From assembly GCA_013399895.1 (NCBI GenBank), contig VXBA01001330.1:1-64000 (forward strand): 64,000 nucleotides of DNA, given 5' to 3'. Each line of letters starts with the position of its first letter. The stretch's first letter is position 1. Of this stretch, positions 35,926-50,239 are shown piece after piece. Made by a program: the position numbers and the translations under genes. Under the pieces are notes generated by a model. The model was given only the letters and a program-made list of their open reading frames with translations, ran no database searches and was not told the DNA's origin. The DNA comes from Serilophus lunatus (lineage: Eukaryota; Chordata; Aves; Passeriformes; Eurylaimidae).

Positions 35926-37229
35926 CTCTAGCGGGAGGAACGTGTGGCCTCATGTGAGAAAGGGAACATGCCTAAGTTATTACTGTAGGAAAGCAATCTG
36001 TCAAAGCCTGGTCGTTTTGGCATGGTGAATACCACTGGTGAGATCAGAGAGTCAGATCCTGCTTGCAATTACTGCTAAAGGACCTTGGATACAGGCAGCC
36101 TGCTATCAATTATTCCCCTGGCCTCAGACACTTGGACTTGTCAAGTTCCCAGTGTCTTCTGTTTTGTAACAGTAAGAAAAAGGGCTTCCCGTGATCGGTT
36201 CTTGGAAGTTTCTCACATGTTGTGTCACTCCAAAGTGTCATTAACAATTCAATTAAAATTTCACAGCACATGTCAGCAATATTCAGTTTTTTTGTCTGCT
36301 AAAATAAGGTCCAATACAGATAAAGCAGATTCTGTCTTAAAATCTTGACTTTAAAAGTTACGCTTTCATATGTAGATTATCAAACATGACACTGCCTGCC
36401 ACCTCAGTGAAACTGTGTTTGATGTCCCTACCCTACTAATAGTACAAAGGAAAACTTGTTTAACTAGAAAACTGCACACTTGCAAGATGCAACAACTTGC
36501 ACCATTTGTTTAGTTTGGTATAATAGCAATTTTCTAGGGGTTTGGTGTTTTGGTTTGTTTTCTTTTTAACAAAGACTCATCAGTCTATTTCTGAAGTTGA
36601 TTTTATTTTTAGAAACCCTTAAGTATTAAATTACAGGTTTCGTTTCCTATGTGGGATTTTCTTGAACTATTAGCTCCAGATGTAAAGTGTAAATAAAAAT
36701 TAAATTCATCTAAAAGGTATATTTCATGAGTTTTACTAGTTTATTCATAGTTCAAGGGCCCCTCTGCAATTTTTCTCCAATAATACAAGTTAAAAAAAAT
36801 TTAACATCTTAAGGTTTTCAGTAGAATTGGAAAGAAGGTTCAGTCTTAAGCCTTCTAAGGCAGCTTTTTCTCTAAACCATCAATAGGTTTAGTCATGCAA
36901 GGAGAAGATTCTTTAAACTTACCAAAGACTTTGTTTAAAGCCCAGGAAAATGTGGACTGTCAGCATCCTTTGTGTCGTTTTGCAGCTTAAACCCATTCCC
37001 CAGTACACTGGTGACCCTCTACCCCAATTCTCTAGTTTCTCTCTGACATCAAACTCAGGATTATTGTTAGATTTTCTTCTAGGCAAAAGGGAGATTAGAA
37101 GCCCAGCTGCAACAGATGACTGACAGGAAAGGGAGTAGGAAAAATGTATAGGTAGATATAAAAAGTTTAACCACCATATTACCAGAATAATTTTCTTCCA
37201 CACACCAACTAACAGCATTGCCTATCATC

Positions 37230-37480
37230 CCCATGGCTCAAGAGGCAAAAACTGCAAGAAATGTGGGCATCTCCCCTCACAGTGTCAAAACAGGAGTTGA
37301 CAGTTCAAGGCAAAAATGATTTGCATGTAAATCCCGATCAAAAGCAAGCTTGCACCCTGAAGTTGTCAAGTTTTGCTACCAGTCTGACACTTAAATGGGC
37401 TATAGCAAAACTTGATTTAAACTGAGGAGAAAAAAAACATGGCAACTCAATTACCCCCTTGCAGATCAGATCTGGCAGTT
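37230..37480. promoter_or_regulatory. Conserved-element-like block with octamer and inverted repeat
   Basis: The block carries ATTTGCAT (37319), an exact POU-octamer word, followed by GTAAATCCCGATC. The 13-bp inverted repeat listed separately lies inside it. Texture is non-repetitive. No coding potential. The regulatory role is inferred. Confidence 0.28.
37366..37415. repeat. 13-bp perfect inverted repeat, 24-nt loop
   Basis: TCAAGTTTTGCTA (37366-37378) and TAGCAAAACTTGA (37403-37415) are exact reverse complements around a 24-nt spacer. As RNA this would be a 13-bp stem, shorter than the roughly 30 bp of a microRNA precursor, and the flanks do not extend it well. Confidence 0.85.
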
Positions 37481-40400
37481 CAGGTCAAACTTTTCACCCT
37501 GCCATTTCTCAATACCTGATGCCTTAAAGAAACAATATGTATTCCTCCTAAAACCTTAGATGAAAATACATTTCCCATGGCTCCCTACTGTGCCTTTAAA
37601 AGTGAAAGAGGGTGGGGGTTAGGCAGGTTTAGAAATATTGTGCCAAGTGCAGTTTTGGGTTTGTTTTTTTAAATTTTCTCCCACTTAAAATAGGTTAAAA
37701 TATCAGAGAGGAAAAATTTTTTATGCAAATATATTTGCCTTAATGTCTAGCGTATATTGACTTCTAGAAGAATTTATTTGCTTTGAAAATATCCCATCCT
37801 GGTAAACTCTTGAAGCCATTCTTCCTTGAAATGGTGCTTGCCTGTAGCATCACAGAACAGATAATTACCTTGATCTGCCCAGGGGATGTGAAAAAAAATT
37901 TAAAGTGCGAATTTTATGAAAGTTGAAGAAATATTTATATGGTGCATTAATGCTCAATTATTAAAAAAAAAAATAAAGCCAAATATTTTCTAGATTCTAA
38001 TTCTTAGCCTCATTCCCTCCTTCATCCAGTCAATTCGTGCAATGCCTTCAGATTCAGAAATGTAACAGGTTTCTGTAGCAGCACTCAACAATTGTAACAC
38101 CTGCTCTGTGTCCCCAGACCATCCATGTGAGCTATTTAAAAATTGGTTTGCCCTGTTCATTGCCATTAAAATGAGATTCCTGATATACACTTCAGACACT
38201 ACTTTACAGGCAAAACAAATAACAGGAGAGAAACCAGTGGATTCCCTAGAGATAACTTAGACTCTTTAAGCATTAGAATTAGGGAAGAACCTAATGTGGC
38301 CCCATATTCCACAAAAATTCATTCATTTTACTAGTACAAATTAGGGTAACTGCAAAGGTATGTTCATCACACTATCATACACCATCCAGAACTAAAGTTT
38401 GCATGTACAAACCACTCAGACTCTCCATCTCAGCTGTATAGTTGATGTCAGTTACAAGAGGAGGAGAATATAAAATACCAAAATGCCTTCTTTTTGCTGA
38501 TTTGGAAACACTATCAGTATTCATGATCATGTCCTAAAATACTCAGATCTCACTACACCACAATCATGTACTACACCCTACCTAAGCAAAATGGCAAAAC
38601 CTTGCCTCCTACTTTAAGAAATAGGAACACTCTGGGACAAGTTTTCATAATACTCATCTTTCAATTTCTGCAATGACTACATCTGCACAAATAATAAAGC
38701 TTCGTCCTAGACCTTTCATGAGCTACTATGTAGCTATGCAAAATTTGGCAACTTCCATTGCTTGCACCACAATGGACACCTGGAGAATGTTTCAGAGAAG
38801 ACAATCGCACAAAATAAGAATAAGTCTGTTACTTACTACAGTAAGTAGCATAGTAAGTGGCCACTGCCACTATATTTCTACATAAACCATAATACTCAGA
38901 TAGCACTCAGCACAACTAACTCTAGTGGCAACACTCATATATTTCAAGATTAACACCCCAAAAAAAGTGACCAAAAAATAGTAGTAAGTAGAGAAGATCC
39001 AGTTTAGGATGGCTCTCTTTATTATTTTCATGACAGGCCAGTATAAGAATTAGACAAAATATAGTTTTCTGCTTCTACTCTAGAGACAAAATATTCAGTG
39101 TTACTGTTATGAACAAACTGTAATTTTTGTGTGTTACTATGAACATCTCTGATGTTAACACAGTATCAATGAAGGATTTTAAATCTTCATATGATTAGAA
39201 AACTGGAAAATATTTACAGTATTATTGCTTAGATTGTAAACTCTCTGCAGCAAAGATTTTTTTTTTCCAAGTTGTACAAAGCACTGTCAAAACAATGTCC
39301 TGCTGTAACACTGACAACTTCACACTCAGAGTTAAGTGTAGACATTATTTCAGAGTACTTTGAAATGGTGCCATTTTTATTTCTACAAGTCTAGCTCAGG
39401 CTACAACTGAAATTAAAAGCAGTTCTTTCATGACTCAAGCTGAAGAACTCAAAATAATGTTACCTCAAGATTTTAGTCTCAAACTCTACCTTCAGTGACA
39501 TACACCATCTTTATTTCTGTAGTTGCAATAAAACTTCAAAAACTCCAAGTTTGCACTCTAAACCAAACCTAAATTAGAGATATCTAAATAAGCTACTACC
39601 TCATTATCACTGGGGGAAAAAAATTTAAAAAAAAAAATCAAAACTTCCTTAAAAAATCCTAGTGAACTTTGTGTGTAACATTAAGCCATTCAGAATCCAT
39701 AGAGTGCAAGTAACTACTTTGTCATAAATCTATCTGTGCTTTAATATTTCAACAGCTACTCTTGACTTTCACATCTGAAAAACTGGGGGTCTGGGTTTTT
39801 AAATCGTTTCCATTTAAATGCTGTTTTGCTAGAGAAGACAGAAGGACAAATTTCCCTTCCTTTTTTTTCAAGAGTTTTAAAACAAAGGGACATAAATTTT
39901 TTTTATACTTCTTTGTGCACTCACTCATTCAGTAACTAAATAACAATCTGGGGATACTTATCTCTTTATTTCATTAAAATTCAGAGTAGCTTCCTCTTGA
40001 ACTACTTACAAAGCAAGCAGGATCAGGTTGGTTGATCTTGTACTGAAGTGGATGCTGTACACATATCCAGAACGAAAAGGCCATACTGGCACATGGAACC
40101 AGCTCCTTCACTGCACTTCTGGGCTGAGGTGGCACCCTAACAATTTGCAGGGAGTAACAACAGAACAATTTTCACTGAAAGCTTACAACAGGGTGACGTC
40201 CCTGACTTGACAGCAGCTTTACAAAATCAAATGTGATGTCCCAAACTAGCAGGTGATGCAAGCTGGAATTAAAGAACTTGGAATGGAGCTCATTAGTATT
40301 CTGTTCTTTCAAGGAAGAAGAGTGATTTTTTATTGTAGTTCACTTCTAGCCTGACAGAGAAGCAGTTAAAATACAGGTCACCTCCTCATCACCAAGGAAA

Positions 40401-43229
40401 GGCACAGTTTCCAACTTACTGCCAGTTGGAACTCACATACTTCACTGCAATTCTAGTCCTGCAGAGAAATGACATGCATTTAGAGACCTGAGCTATATGT
40501 AAAGTAAAAGGCTACAAGCAGGTTCTCAGAAGTTTTATGCAGTCTGAATTCACCATAAATTAATTTTAACTCACTTCCATAAAGATTAAAGCCTTCTTCT
40601 CACTGAACAGTCAGAGTAGATACCACACTACTCGCAGAAGCCCTTATACCAACCCAAAAAGAATAGCACCATTGTACCCTAGGGAACTCAAATTTTAAAA
40701 GTGTTACTTATTTTTGATTCCTTCATATGAAAGTGAAAATTAAATTTCCATGGCTACTATACTATGTTTAATTTGGAGACATATAATAATAAAGAAGGGA
40801 AGACATCTACTATTGCCCAGTTCCCATGCTGCACAAGATAGTAGCAGAGCAGCACTAACAAGAAAAACTTTTCCTAGCTTTAATCACCTGTTCTGTTGCC
40901 ACTGACAAATGCTCCCACCATAAGACAGTAGCCCATCTCCATTGAGATCATGATTATTAGAGCTTTTATTTAGATTTTACAAATGTTCTACTATAGATGT
41001 TTAAAATCTGCACAGTGTCATTCCATAGTAAATTAGTCTGGCAGCCTGATCAATTTTTAAAAAGAAAAGAAATCACTTCTATAAAGTTGAAAATGTCTGA
41101 ACAGGAAAAACTCTAAAAATAGTGCCAACATTTTTTTAAAAAAAGCACACACACTGATCAATAACACAGACTTGCTTCTATTCACTGCAGAGTTCCAGTG
41201 GACTACCATACTACTGCGCCCACAAAGACATTGCCAGTGGAAAGTGACTCTTGCTCACCCTGACCCCATCACTTCTTTTTATTTTTTCCTGAAGATTACT
41301 TAAGATCTCATTGACTCTAAGTCCATTTTGTTTCTTTGAGGCTCAGAGAGCCTAGGTTAGGTTTTCTTAGTATCACCCTTATAAATTCAAAGGTCCCACT
41401 ATTTCTGCTCAGAGCTAAATCAGATTTACAACAACTGTCAAACCATAGGATGACAGACAAATTAATCTTCCCTTCATGAGTTTACATCCAAGGCATCTGG
41501 GCTGCTGATTTGGCCCTAACAAGCACAGGGTCTCTACAACCTGACGTTTAAAGCTGATGCTTTCATGAGTGGAGATGAATTATTCTGTCATGAGAATCTA
41601 TTTATTCAGGAGTTAGAAGGTGGGGTTTTGGCTGCAGGATAGGGTGATTTCATGGGTTAAGGTCCCCTTGAAACATCTGTTTAAATCTTGTCCTGGAGTT
41701 GACTCTAACACACTTGGAATTTTCAGGACATTTACATAATAGGAAAAGCCTTTTTCGTTCACAAATTGTTACATTTTCCTCAAGCCTGATACCGTTAGAG
41801 GATCTCAGTAGAGCAGCTGATTATCAATTCCTTTCCTCCAACTAAGGCTGAATATCCAGACATAAATAAATTGACATTTTTCAAAAAAGGCTTGATTGAT
41901 TTCACAACATTGCCTACCATGCAGCAGTCTACTACAAAATAGCCTGCTCCAATCTGCCATGACATTTCCTTGCAGAGCTGGGAAACCATTACTCCACCTG
42001 TGGAAAAGAGATTTGTTTCAGGCCCAGCTGCTGGGCACTGATGCAGTAGAAGCAGTGATAGTCCTTGAGCAATGCAATCAAGGAAAAGTTTCTATGTGTT
42101 CTAGCTCAGGTCAGCAACATGCAGGCAGAACGGGGCCATCAAGAAGTCAATTGAGGATTTATAAACTAAACAAGAGGATAAGCTATTTGGATACTGCAAG
42201 ACATTTACAATGGACTGAAGCTTGCCAGTCAAAGACAAATTCCACAATAAACCTTCTGTGTATTTAATCAGCTCACTCAATAGTTAAAAAGCCTATGCAA
42301 TGGTATCTAATCATTACCTGACTGGTTTTCACCATTCAAATAAGGAATGCTACATGGGGATTTTGGAGAAGCAGTGGGCTTAGTCTGTTAAACAACTGAA
42401 TAGCCAGAGTTCAATGACACGTTCCTCAGTTCAGCTAAGAGCATGGATCCAAGCCAAGATATCATCATATTGCTAAAAGAAGCCATTAAGTGGTGAAAGC
42501 AAACAATCAATATATGAAATAGATTCATATCTATCTAGGTTTCAAAATAATCTTGGGCAATATTATATTGTAAAAACAGGAAAAATGAATACATTTAAAG
42601 AAAAAAAAATAGTAATGTTTTTCCACCAAAGCAGCAATAAGAAATATTAAGTGCAGGAAGAATGATAAACCAAAATAACTTTCATTTTCAAGGAATAATT
42701 TTCAAGAGCTTAAAAGTAATAAAGAAAAATCCAGGCCTCTTCTCAGTAGATAAACCAGTTGTAGGCAAGAAACAGATGATTTTCAGTAAGCAGTGAGAGG
42801 TGATATTAGAATGCTAACATGGAAACAGAGGCAATCTAGGAAAAATTCAGTTTTCTTGTTGATATTTGATTTGTCACTTTCTCCATGCTCTTTTCTAAAG
42901 AACAAGCCATCTTTACAGAAGCTTTTATTTTTAGGGTGACAACACCCTTTTGGCTAGATTCCCTTTTATGAATAGATTCATCAATACAATGCCATTATCA
43001 TTATTTTATCATTCAGAAAACATTCTTTAAAATGCTTGAAAAATACTATCAGAAGCTGATCTGTGTTAAAATTATCACTCTTCCAAGAAGACATCTAGTC
43101 TTCTTTTTCAAGCTCTCATTATCAGCCATGAAACCTGCAGAGGAGTCTAAGCTCTCCCTTGTAATTTCCTTAATACTTGCACCCTTGATTGCACGATGTT
43201 TTCTTGAACTTCCTTTCTGCCTTTTTAAG

Positions 43230-43281
43230 GGAAGAGAGAGGTGTGGGAGGGTGAATTCCACAGGATTTGAAAGTGACAAAT
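43230..43281 (+). other. Weak 52-nt plus-strand exon candidate
   Basis: A strong pyrimidine tract (CTTCCTTTCTGCCTTTTTAAG) ends at 43229. Then come 52 nt open in one frame only (GRERCGRVNSTGFESDK plus one base) and GTAAGTATT, a near-consensus donor after AAT. The composition is plausible, but I recognise no family and no partner exon can be tied to it. Confidence 0.14.
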
Positions 43282-44607
43282 GTAAGTATTGCAGAGATTA
43301 GATCTCTTTCTCAGGCTACAACTACTTTAACCACGGGACAATTTAAAAGCATTAAAACTACAAAAAAGCAAATGCATATTTATAATAGAATTCATCTTCT
43401 ACTAAGCACCACTTACAATTCCCTTTGACCTAAATCATCCCATCTCAGTATCCAAATCTCACTTGCATTTTCAATTCTAGAAATTCAGCCATCTCAGATG
43501 TCTGCTTTTCTGTTATCACTTCAAGAGACATTTCAGCAAAACTGTGCACAGAAGCAGGACAAAACATTTTGAAAATCTCTCTTCTGTTTATAGACAATGT
43601 AACTGATTTGGAAGTGTTAATTGAAAATTTAGCACTCGGGTGCTGCAAAGCTGATCAACTTGCTTTTGGAAAAAAAAAAATGCCACTGAAACCAGACCTC
43701 TGAATTTAATTTGCCTCCAAATGCATCAGACAAAGCATTTTTTTTTCTGAAGTTTAAAAATAAATCAATATAAAAATCAAAAGAACAATTCCCTCAGTAT
43801 TAGCACCAAAGGAAGTTGATACTTAAAATCCCGCAAGGTACAGTAAGTAGATCCGAGCAAAAACCATGCAGCTACTTAATTATTTTTAATATACTTCTAC
43901 TAAGCACAGCAAACTAATGCAAGATCTATAAGATGTTAAGGAAAGAGAGATCAGTCTGTAGTATTTATGACTTTAGTCATTCTTTCTCAAAACAACAGAT
44001 GAAATAAAATATATGACATTCCCAAAGAGGGAGTTTCTACTGTAATTCATCTTAAAATGCAATGTTCTGTCATCTCTAGTAACACTTACTGAAAGCAACC
44101 ATCAATACTTTTTGTCAAAAAACTGCACTCTGTGTAAAATGTTCCATCAATCTCTATTTACATAAAATAAAAAACTTTCAGTGTGATTCTAAAGCAGAAC
44201 CATTCAGATTCTCAGTCTTCCATTTTCATGCTCTGTTGAAAAATTATTTTGACTGACACAAAAAAAAAATATGCCTAACAATTTATGGTAAGGGCTTTTT
44301 TTTTAATGTAAAGCAAAACCACACTGACTTGTTCTTTTCCATTGATCAGCTAAGCAAAACAAAGCATTTTTGTGTACTTTGAATCCCATCCAGTTTTCCT
44401 TCTATGTTTAAACAGTCTAAATAGTCAAACTTAATAATTGGTGGACAATTTTGCAAAGTAAGCAATTTAATATAGTTCACTTAATCATGTTCCTGTGCCC
44501 CACATGCTTTTCCAGACATATAAAAAGCACTCAGTTACCATCCCATAATTTTACTCACATGACCAGTACCATAAATTTCAAACAGAACTAAATCACATGG
44601 AGAAGAA

Positions 44608-44628
44608 TATACATATATATATATATAT
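44608..44628. repeat. (TA)n microsatellite
   Basis: About ten TA units with one C interruption near the start. Confidence 0.9.
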
Positions 44629-47600
44629 TCAATGCTTTTGGGTTTAGGGGCATAGTTTTCTAATCCTCATATCACATTCACAGTGTTTCTGAGCTATTAG
44701 GCACTAGCAGATCAATACTCAAATAGCTGTTGTTAAAGAGTATGGAAAAATTACAGCACAAATATACAGCCACAAAGCAGTCATTCATTTTCCAAGTACC
44801 AGGCTCACATCCTATTACTGACCACATCCAGAAATGAACTTGTTGACTTGAAAAGAGGATTGGAGAGTTTTCCAAATTCTTTCCTCTAGAACGGATGTTT
44901 TCTTCTGCTTCATCACCTTTTCTAACAAAACTGCACACCTCTATGTAACAGAACCATGTTTGTAGGCCTGGAAGAAACAAGACTAGGACAGGCAATGACA
45001 GAGAGTAGGCAGAGCTACCATGGACAGATCACACAAACCCGAACGCCACGGGCCTCCAGAACAGGACTGTGTGGGACAGTGCAGGACCTGGGTCTTCCCT
45101 GGGCCCAGAAGTGGACCCCATCAAACAACCATCATAGAATACTTTCTTCTCACTAAATGGATTTGATCAATGATTCAGCACACTTTAGGCACTCTTATCT
45201 ACAACTATTTGTACACATTCTGGTCGCTAGTTGTAAGTTTTAAAATATAGGATGAACTAAATATTTTTCCCCCTTTTCACTGGAGTATTTATTCAGCTAA
45301 TGTCTAATGTGATGTTCAGCTGAGGATATGATTCAGGCTTTGCCATCCCACTCTACACCTATTTGTTGATTTATCCTTCAGCATTTAAAAATTTTTCATT
45401 ACTTCCTGTTATTTTGCAGCTCTTTAACAGCTTTAAAACATGCAAACATTCTGAAAACAGAGTGTTCAGAAAATATTGCAGAAACGCCATGTAGTCAGCT
45501 TCTCAATGTCTCTAAACTGTAGACAACAGAGTCCACAAAAAAAGCAAACAAATCATAAGGAAAATAGGGGAATAACTAACGATAAAAAAAATACTTAAAG
45601 AAGAAAAATTTTTAAAGAATCTAAGGAAAAAAATGCCTTCATTTAAGCAGGGATCTATAACTTTAAAACAATCAAGATAACAAGTAGACTAAATTACAGC
45701 ATTAAAATCTAATGGAAGATCAAATACATAATAAAAAGGTCTTGTAAAAATTTCAACTTTTCATATTCACTATTTTGGATAATCACTAAGACCTTAGTGA
45801 GCTCACCCAGTTTCATTCCCACTCCAGAGAGAGTATGAAAAAAATTCTTCCCAAATCCCTTCTGATAGGATAGATTAAAATTTTCTTTTGTATAATGTTG
45901 GGGATTTGGGGTTCTTTTTTACTGTGAACACTGTCAGTTTCTGTTTAAAAGCTGTGAAAAATTAAGAAATAAATTTTAAAAATATCACAACATGGTTTTT
46001 GCAAGCTCTCACATCCAGACAGCTATATGGAGCCACACTTGAGCTATTCATCACATAAAGCACATGCTAAATTTGCTGGCTGAGTAGTATCACTTGGAGA
46101 TGCAATCAAAAGCTCAGAAAACAAGATATTTTTTCCTAATTTTTCTAACAGATCAAAGACCCAAGGTAGGATTCCTCTTTTACACAAATTATAGGAATTC
46201 ACTAACTTTCCTAGTTCTAAAACTCAGTTAGTAAACCAGCATGGAAAATTATTTTAACTTCACCTCCCAGTACTGAAATTAGTAGTGTCTATGTTGTGAA
46301 AAATCTATCATTTGACTTCTCCTGGTTTTATGTGTATTTTATTTATAAATTAGTAATGTTTTCCTTGGGGTAAAATGGATGAAATAATATCTACATAAAA
46401 CAATAACCCTTTCATCTGAAGGGGGAAAAAACCCCACAGTACAAATTGACTCAGTGAGGGGGAGGTATTAGCAATGAATACACAAGCAATGCTCAATTCT
46501 GCACAATCATTACCTACACAGCTCAACACTTAACATGCTGCCTCCTAGCAGAGTTAGAGTGGCTGCCTACACTGTTTTATAGACAGTCAAGACAAGTAAG
46601 AATATGATACATGGCTAAGGAGAAAAAAAAGTGTTGCCTTTTTCCCTTTCATATAAAATAATGTCCAGTTACACAAAAACCACAGGTGAAGATCTCAAGG
46701 TAAGCCTTGCATTTTCCAAATCATATAAAACACAAAATCAGCTATGGTACAAATTCATCCCTTTAAGTGAACCTAGTACTCATTTGATTACAGCAAACAC
46801 ATTTGGCCAAAGAACCACAGATTTTAAAGCTATTAAACAATCAAAAAGGTAATGCCTCCCAACGACTTTTATACACATATGACAGAAACAACAGGTGTAC
46901 AACAGCAAATAATGTTCCTCCAGACATTTTTCTTTCCAATCAGAAAAGTTGAAAAACAACTTCAAAAGGATAAAAACTTTTTATATGCACCAAGAAGCTG
47001 TGCACACCATACAGGTACTACAGGACAGAGGAGATGGGGAGAACCAATTAACATGCATTCTTCCCTGCATGTCTAAGATCCTGTGCTCACACTATAAATT
47101 CACGGTCTGCTTCTATCACTCCACTGTACAGTTGGTCTCCAGCACTCCTCTCTTGGGTGGGAATAAAAAAAAAAAAAAGAAAAGGTCAATCTATCCTAGG
47201 AACATCTGGGGAGAAGAGAAATCTATTCAAACACAACCAAATGTGTTCTGGAACACAGTTTTCACTTGCTTCAGTAGACAAGCCATTATTAAACCTGGGG
47301 AGGGAAGGAGGGGGTGAAAATCACTGCTACCAAAAAAAAAGGAAGAAAGAAAAACCACAGGTAATCACACAAGCAAGAGTAAAGACATTGACTCTGAAAC
47401 TTTTTTCTTTCTTTCAGCAAGCACTGTGATTAAATTCACTTTAAGGGTCTTTAAAAAGCTGACCAAAAAAGTTGTAATAGCACAGTGCAATAGTGTGTTT
47501 ATACTTAGTTCACTGATCCCCCTTTATTTTTGCAAAGCACAAGCTCTAATTTTTCAGAAGTAAATTAAACTTTAGCCTTTAATGCCTGTGGACGAGAATT

Positions 47601-49989
47601 GGTGCAATGTCACATTGGGAAGACTTTAGGTTGAAAAAAAAAAATGAACAGTTTAGCTTCATTTTTTTCAGATGAGTGACACCACTAAGATTTGACACAG
47701 AAATCTTAAGAAACAAAATTTCAAGGAGGACACAATCCAATCTGGCCATTGGATCTGTCAACATCCTCTTTCCACCTGCCTAAATTTTAATAGAACCTTC
47801 TACTTATTCTGCCTTTAACCTGGCAGTTCCCCCCAAAATAAAGGGCTTCGGTACCAGCAAACATTGCTGATACACTCCAGTTCTTTCTTGAGTAAAAAAC
47901 AAGTGCGCCAAGAAGCAGAATAAGACAGCTTAGAAAGAAAGATTCCTAAAACCTAGACAGATTTTATCCTGAAGACTGGGCAAAGCCCAGCTGAAAAATT
48001 CACCATACATTGGTCTGTTTTTAGGTTTGGATTAAATCCGGAAGTTTCCTTCCTCTAACTCACGAGAGAATGCAATAAACCCTCAAGTGCCTTACCAATC
48101 CATTCTCTGGAACACCTCCCAGAGTCATTTCTGGTCTATTCCCTTTATTCAACAGAGTGCTTTTGTGCAATCCTGCAAACACAGCAACACACTAGATCAT
48201 TCTGGCAACATAAAGAAACGCAACTTGAACTGGCTAACTGTCAGCAGAAAAAAAATAGGTCAACTGTAGGAAGAAGAGGGAAAGTTAAGGAACAAAGACA
48301 AAGCTGAAAGCAAAAAACTCCTTTCAGAGACCTACCCTAGAGGTATAAACAGGGATAGATTCTTGTCTCAGCTGTGACTGCTCTGAAGGATGCATCAACT
48401 GTAGAATTAACAAAGTTCTTGAGCTACCATCTCTAATCTAGTTCCTATTGACACAAAAAACCTTCCACCAGTCTGGTTAACCCACTGGACTTTCCAGATG
48501 GGTTAACAGCTTTTAAGAATGTATTGGGACTTCCTAGTGCTCAGTGCCTAGAGAAACAGTTTGCCAGCAGTCCCACTGTAATGGAAGTGTAACAGTGCTC
48601 TATCACAACAGCCAAGAACTGAGGAAGACATCTTCCAGCACATGTGGGGAGCAGTGAATACATGACTGGTGAGAGCACACCAATTCACATCTGACTTTTC
48701 AGTTTGGTTGTTCCCAACAAAAGCAGTCTAATTCAAAGCTCAAATCATTCAGGCTCATCATGCAGTGAAAAACTTACTGGATAAAGATTTGCTTTTTCTA
48801 ATGCAGCAGAACTTTAAATTCACTCACTTAACTAATTTCAATGAGGAAATATTTAGAGCAAAACTAGGAGGGCAAGTAGTACTTGTTGGCCCAAAGTCTA
48901 AATATCACTTGAGAAATATTTTTATCTGAACCCTCAAACTCTGGTGTCTGGCTGTAATGGTCAGACAGTAAACTGGGGTCAAAAATAAAAATATGAATTG
49001 GCTTTGACCTCACTCCACAAGGGATCACCAAAAGTATGTAGAATTTATGATGCATGTTAATAAGAATTACCTGTGTAAAATTTCTTCAGCCAGTGCAGGA
49101 GTGCTAACTTCTGGTTTAAAGAAGAAGAAATGGATACAAACAGGAAACTGACATACTGGCAAAGTTAAACAAAAAAAGGCTCGCACAGAACAGCTCCAAA
49201 ACACAACTATCCATCATTCTTTTGTCCTGGTCCTGTCACTGTCCAGAGGCCAGCACAAAAGTACAAGATGAAAACCATTAATTTTAGGAATCATGCAAAA
49301 ATAATCCAAATCAATTGCCTCCAAGCTCCCCAAAATAAAAAGTGAGCAAGTCTGATCAATGACTTTCCATTAAGATGATGAAAAATGGCCACTGAATTTG
49401 CTTAAGGGAACACAGAAGCCATGCACACACTGCACTGCTCTTTGTTATCTCTAGTTGAAAGGCAGTACAGATAAAGAAATCTGCCACATGAAATTTTGAG
49501 AATCATCCCAGGTGGCCATGAAAATAATAGAATTTCAAAAATTTAGAAACCAAGCATATTCCAATGTTAGAATTCCCACTTAACATTGCCTAAATTAAAA
49601 GTCCTCCCAATAATAGCAGAAATTAAAATCTAAAAGCCTGCATTAGCGAGTGCTAGCTCCTTCCAACTGTTTGTTCAGAGACTCTCCAACAAGCATACAG
49701 CACACTGTAAGAATTCAATTTGGAAACCATCATCTAAAGCACAGAGGAGAACAGGAAAGTCATATTGCTATAATGCTTAGATTATCAATCATCTTGACAG
49801 TTTATTGGCTTTATCACCACACATACCATTAAAATGATGTCTGGCCTAGAATGTCAGGAGGCAAACATTAAACAGACCAGGATTAAAAAGCAGATCCCAA
49901 ACAGCACTCCAGTAAAGTTTTCCTTCCACTCTGAAATTAGTTAGAGCTGACTAAGTAACTGGCGCTAGACTTTGAAGAAATATACAGCC

Positions 49990-50235
49990 TAAAAGGCACA
50001 GAGTCAACACAGACCTGACGAGCTGATAGGTAATGTCATGTTATGGCAACTCTAAAGCTCCTGCAGTTGATTTATCACGTACTGTGTGCAACAGAATGAT
50101 TGCTAATGGAGGGGGGTGGGGGACAAAAAGCAAAACAACAACAGCTTAATTTGCTGCTTCTTTGAGCCAAAGGCTTGAGTCAGAAGGGTCAAATGAGTTC
50201 TTTGAAGTCAAGGAGCAATGTGGGTTTTTATCACT
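49990..50235. promoter_or_regulatory. Conserved-element-like block with G-rich run
   Basis: Mixed-texture sequence with GAGTCAACA, CTGACGAGCTG, TTTATCACGTACTG and CAGCTTAATTTGC, and a G-rich run at 50108-50122 (GGAGGGGGGTGGGGG). No gene is seen. A regulatory role is inferred from texture only. Confidence 0.22.
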
Positions 50236-50239
50236 TTTG

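Larger units (their letters stand above)
27790..37225. other. About 9.4 kb of unique noncoding DNA
   Basis: I find no gene, RNA or interspersed repeat. Minor items are a G-rich run (28317-28329), an 11-bp tandem duplication at 33336, a short (AC)n near 33847-33859, A-rich simple sequence near 34640-34670 and an 11-bp tandem duplication at 35904. A stretch near 34100-34300 has mixed texture with CAGCTG and could be regulatory, but I cannot support it. Confidence 0.5.
37490..49985. other. About 12.5 kb of unique noncoding DNA
   Basis: No named gene or repeat family is found. The frames of 100-123 codons at 41896-42267, 44678-44995 and 46949-47317 lack motifs and splice logic. Simple sequence occurs near 39240-39270, 39607-39650, 44608-44628, 47164-47185 and 47330-47355. 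A GC-richer patch lies near 45040-45125. Two weak plus-strand exon-like segments are treated separately. Confidence 0.5.

Noticed and set aside
37366..37415. MicroRNA precursor at the 13-bp inverted repeat
   Set aside because: The stem does not extend beyond 13 bp in the flanks and matches no miRNA I know; kept only as an inverted repeat.
41896..42267. 123-codon plus-strand frame
   Set aside because: No motif, no splice sites of quality, overlapping minus-strand frame.
46669..46699. Plus-strand 31-nt segment ending at CAAG/GTAAGC
   Set aside because: Donor is good but the AG is separated from the pyrimidine tract by an A-rich stretch; two frames are open, so there is no discrimination.
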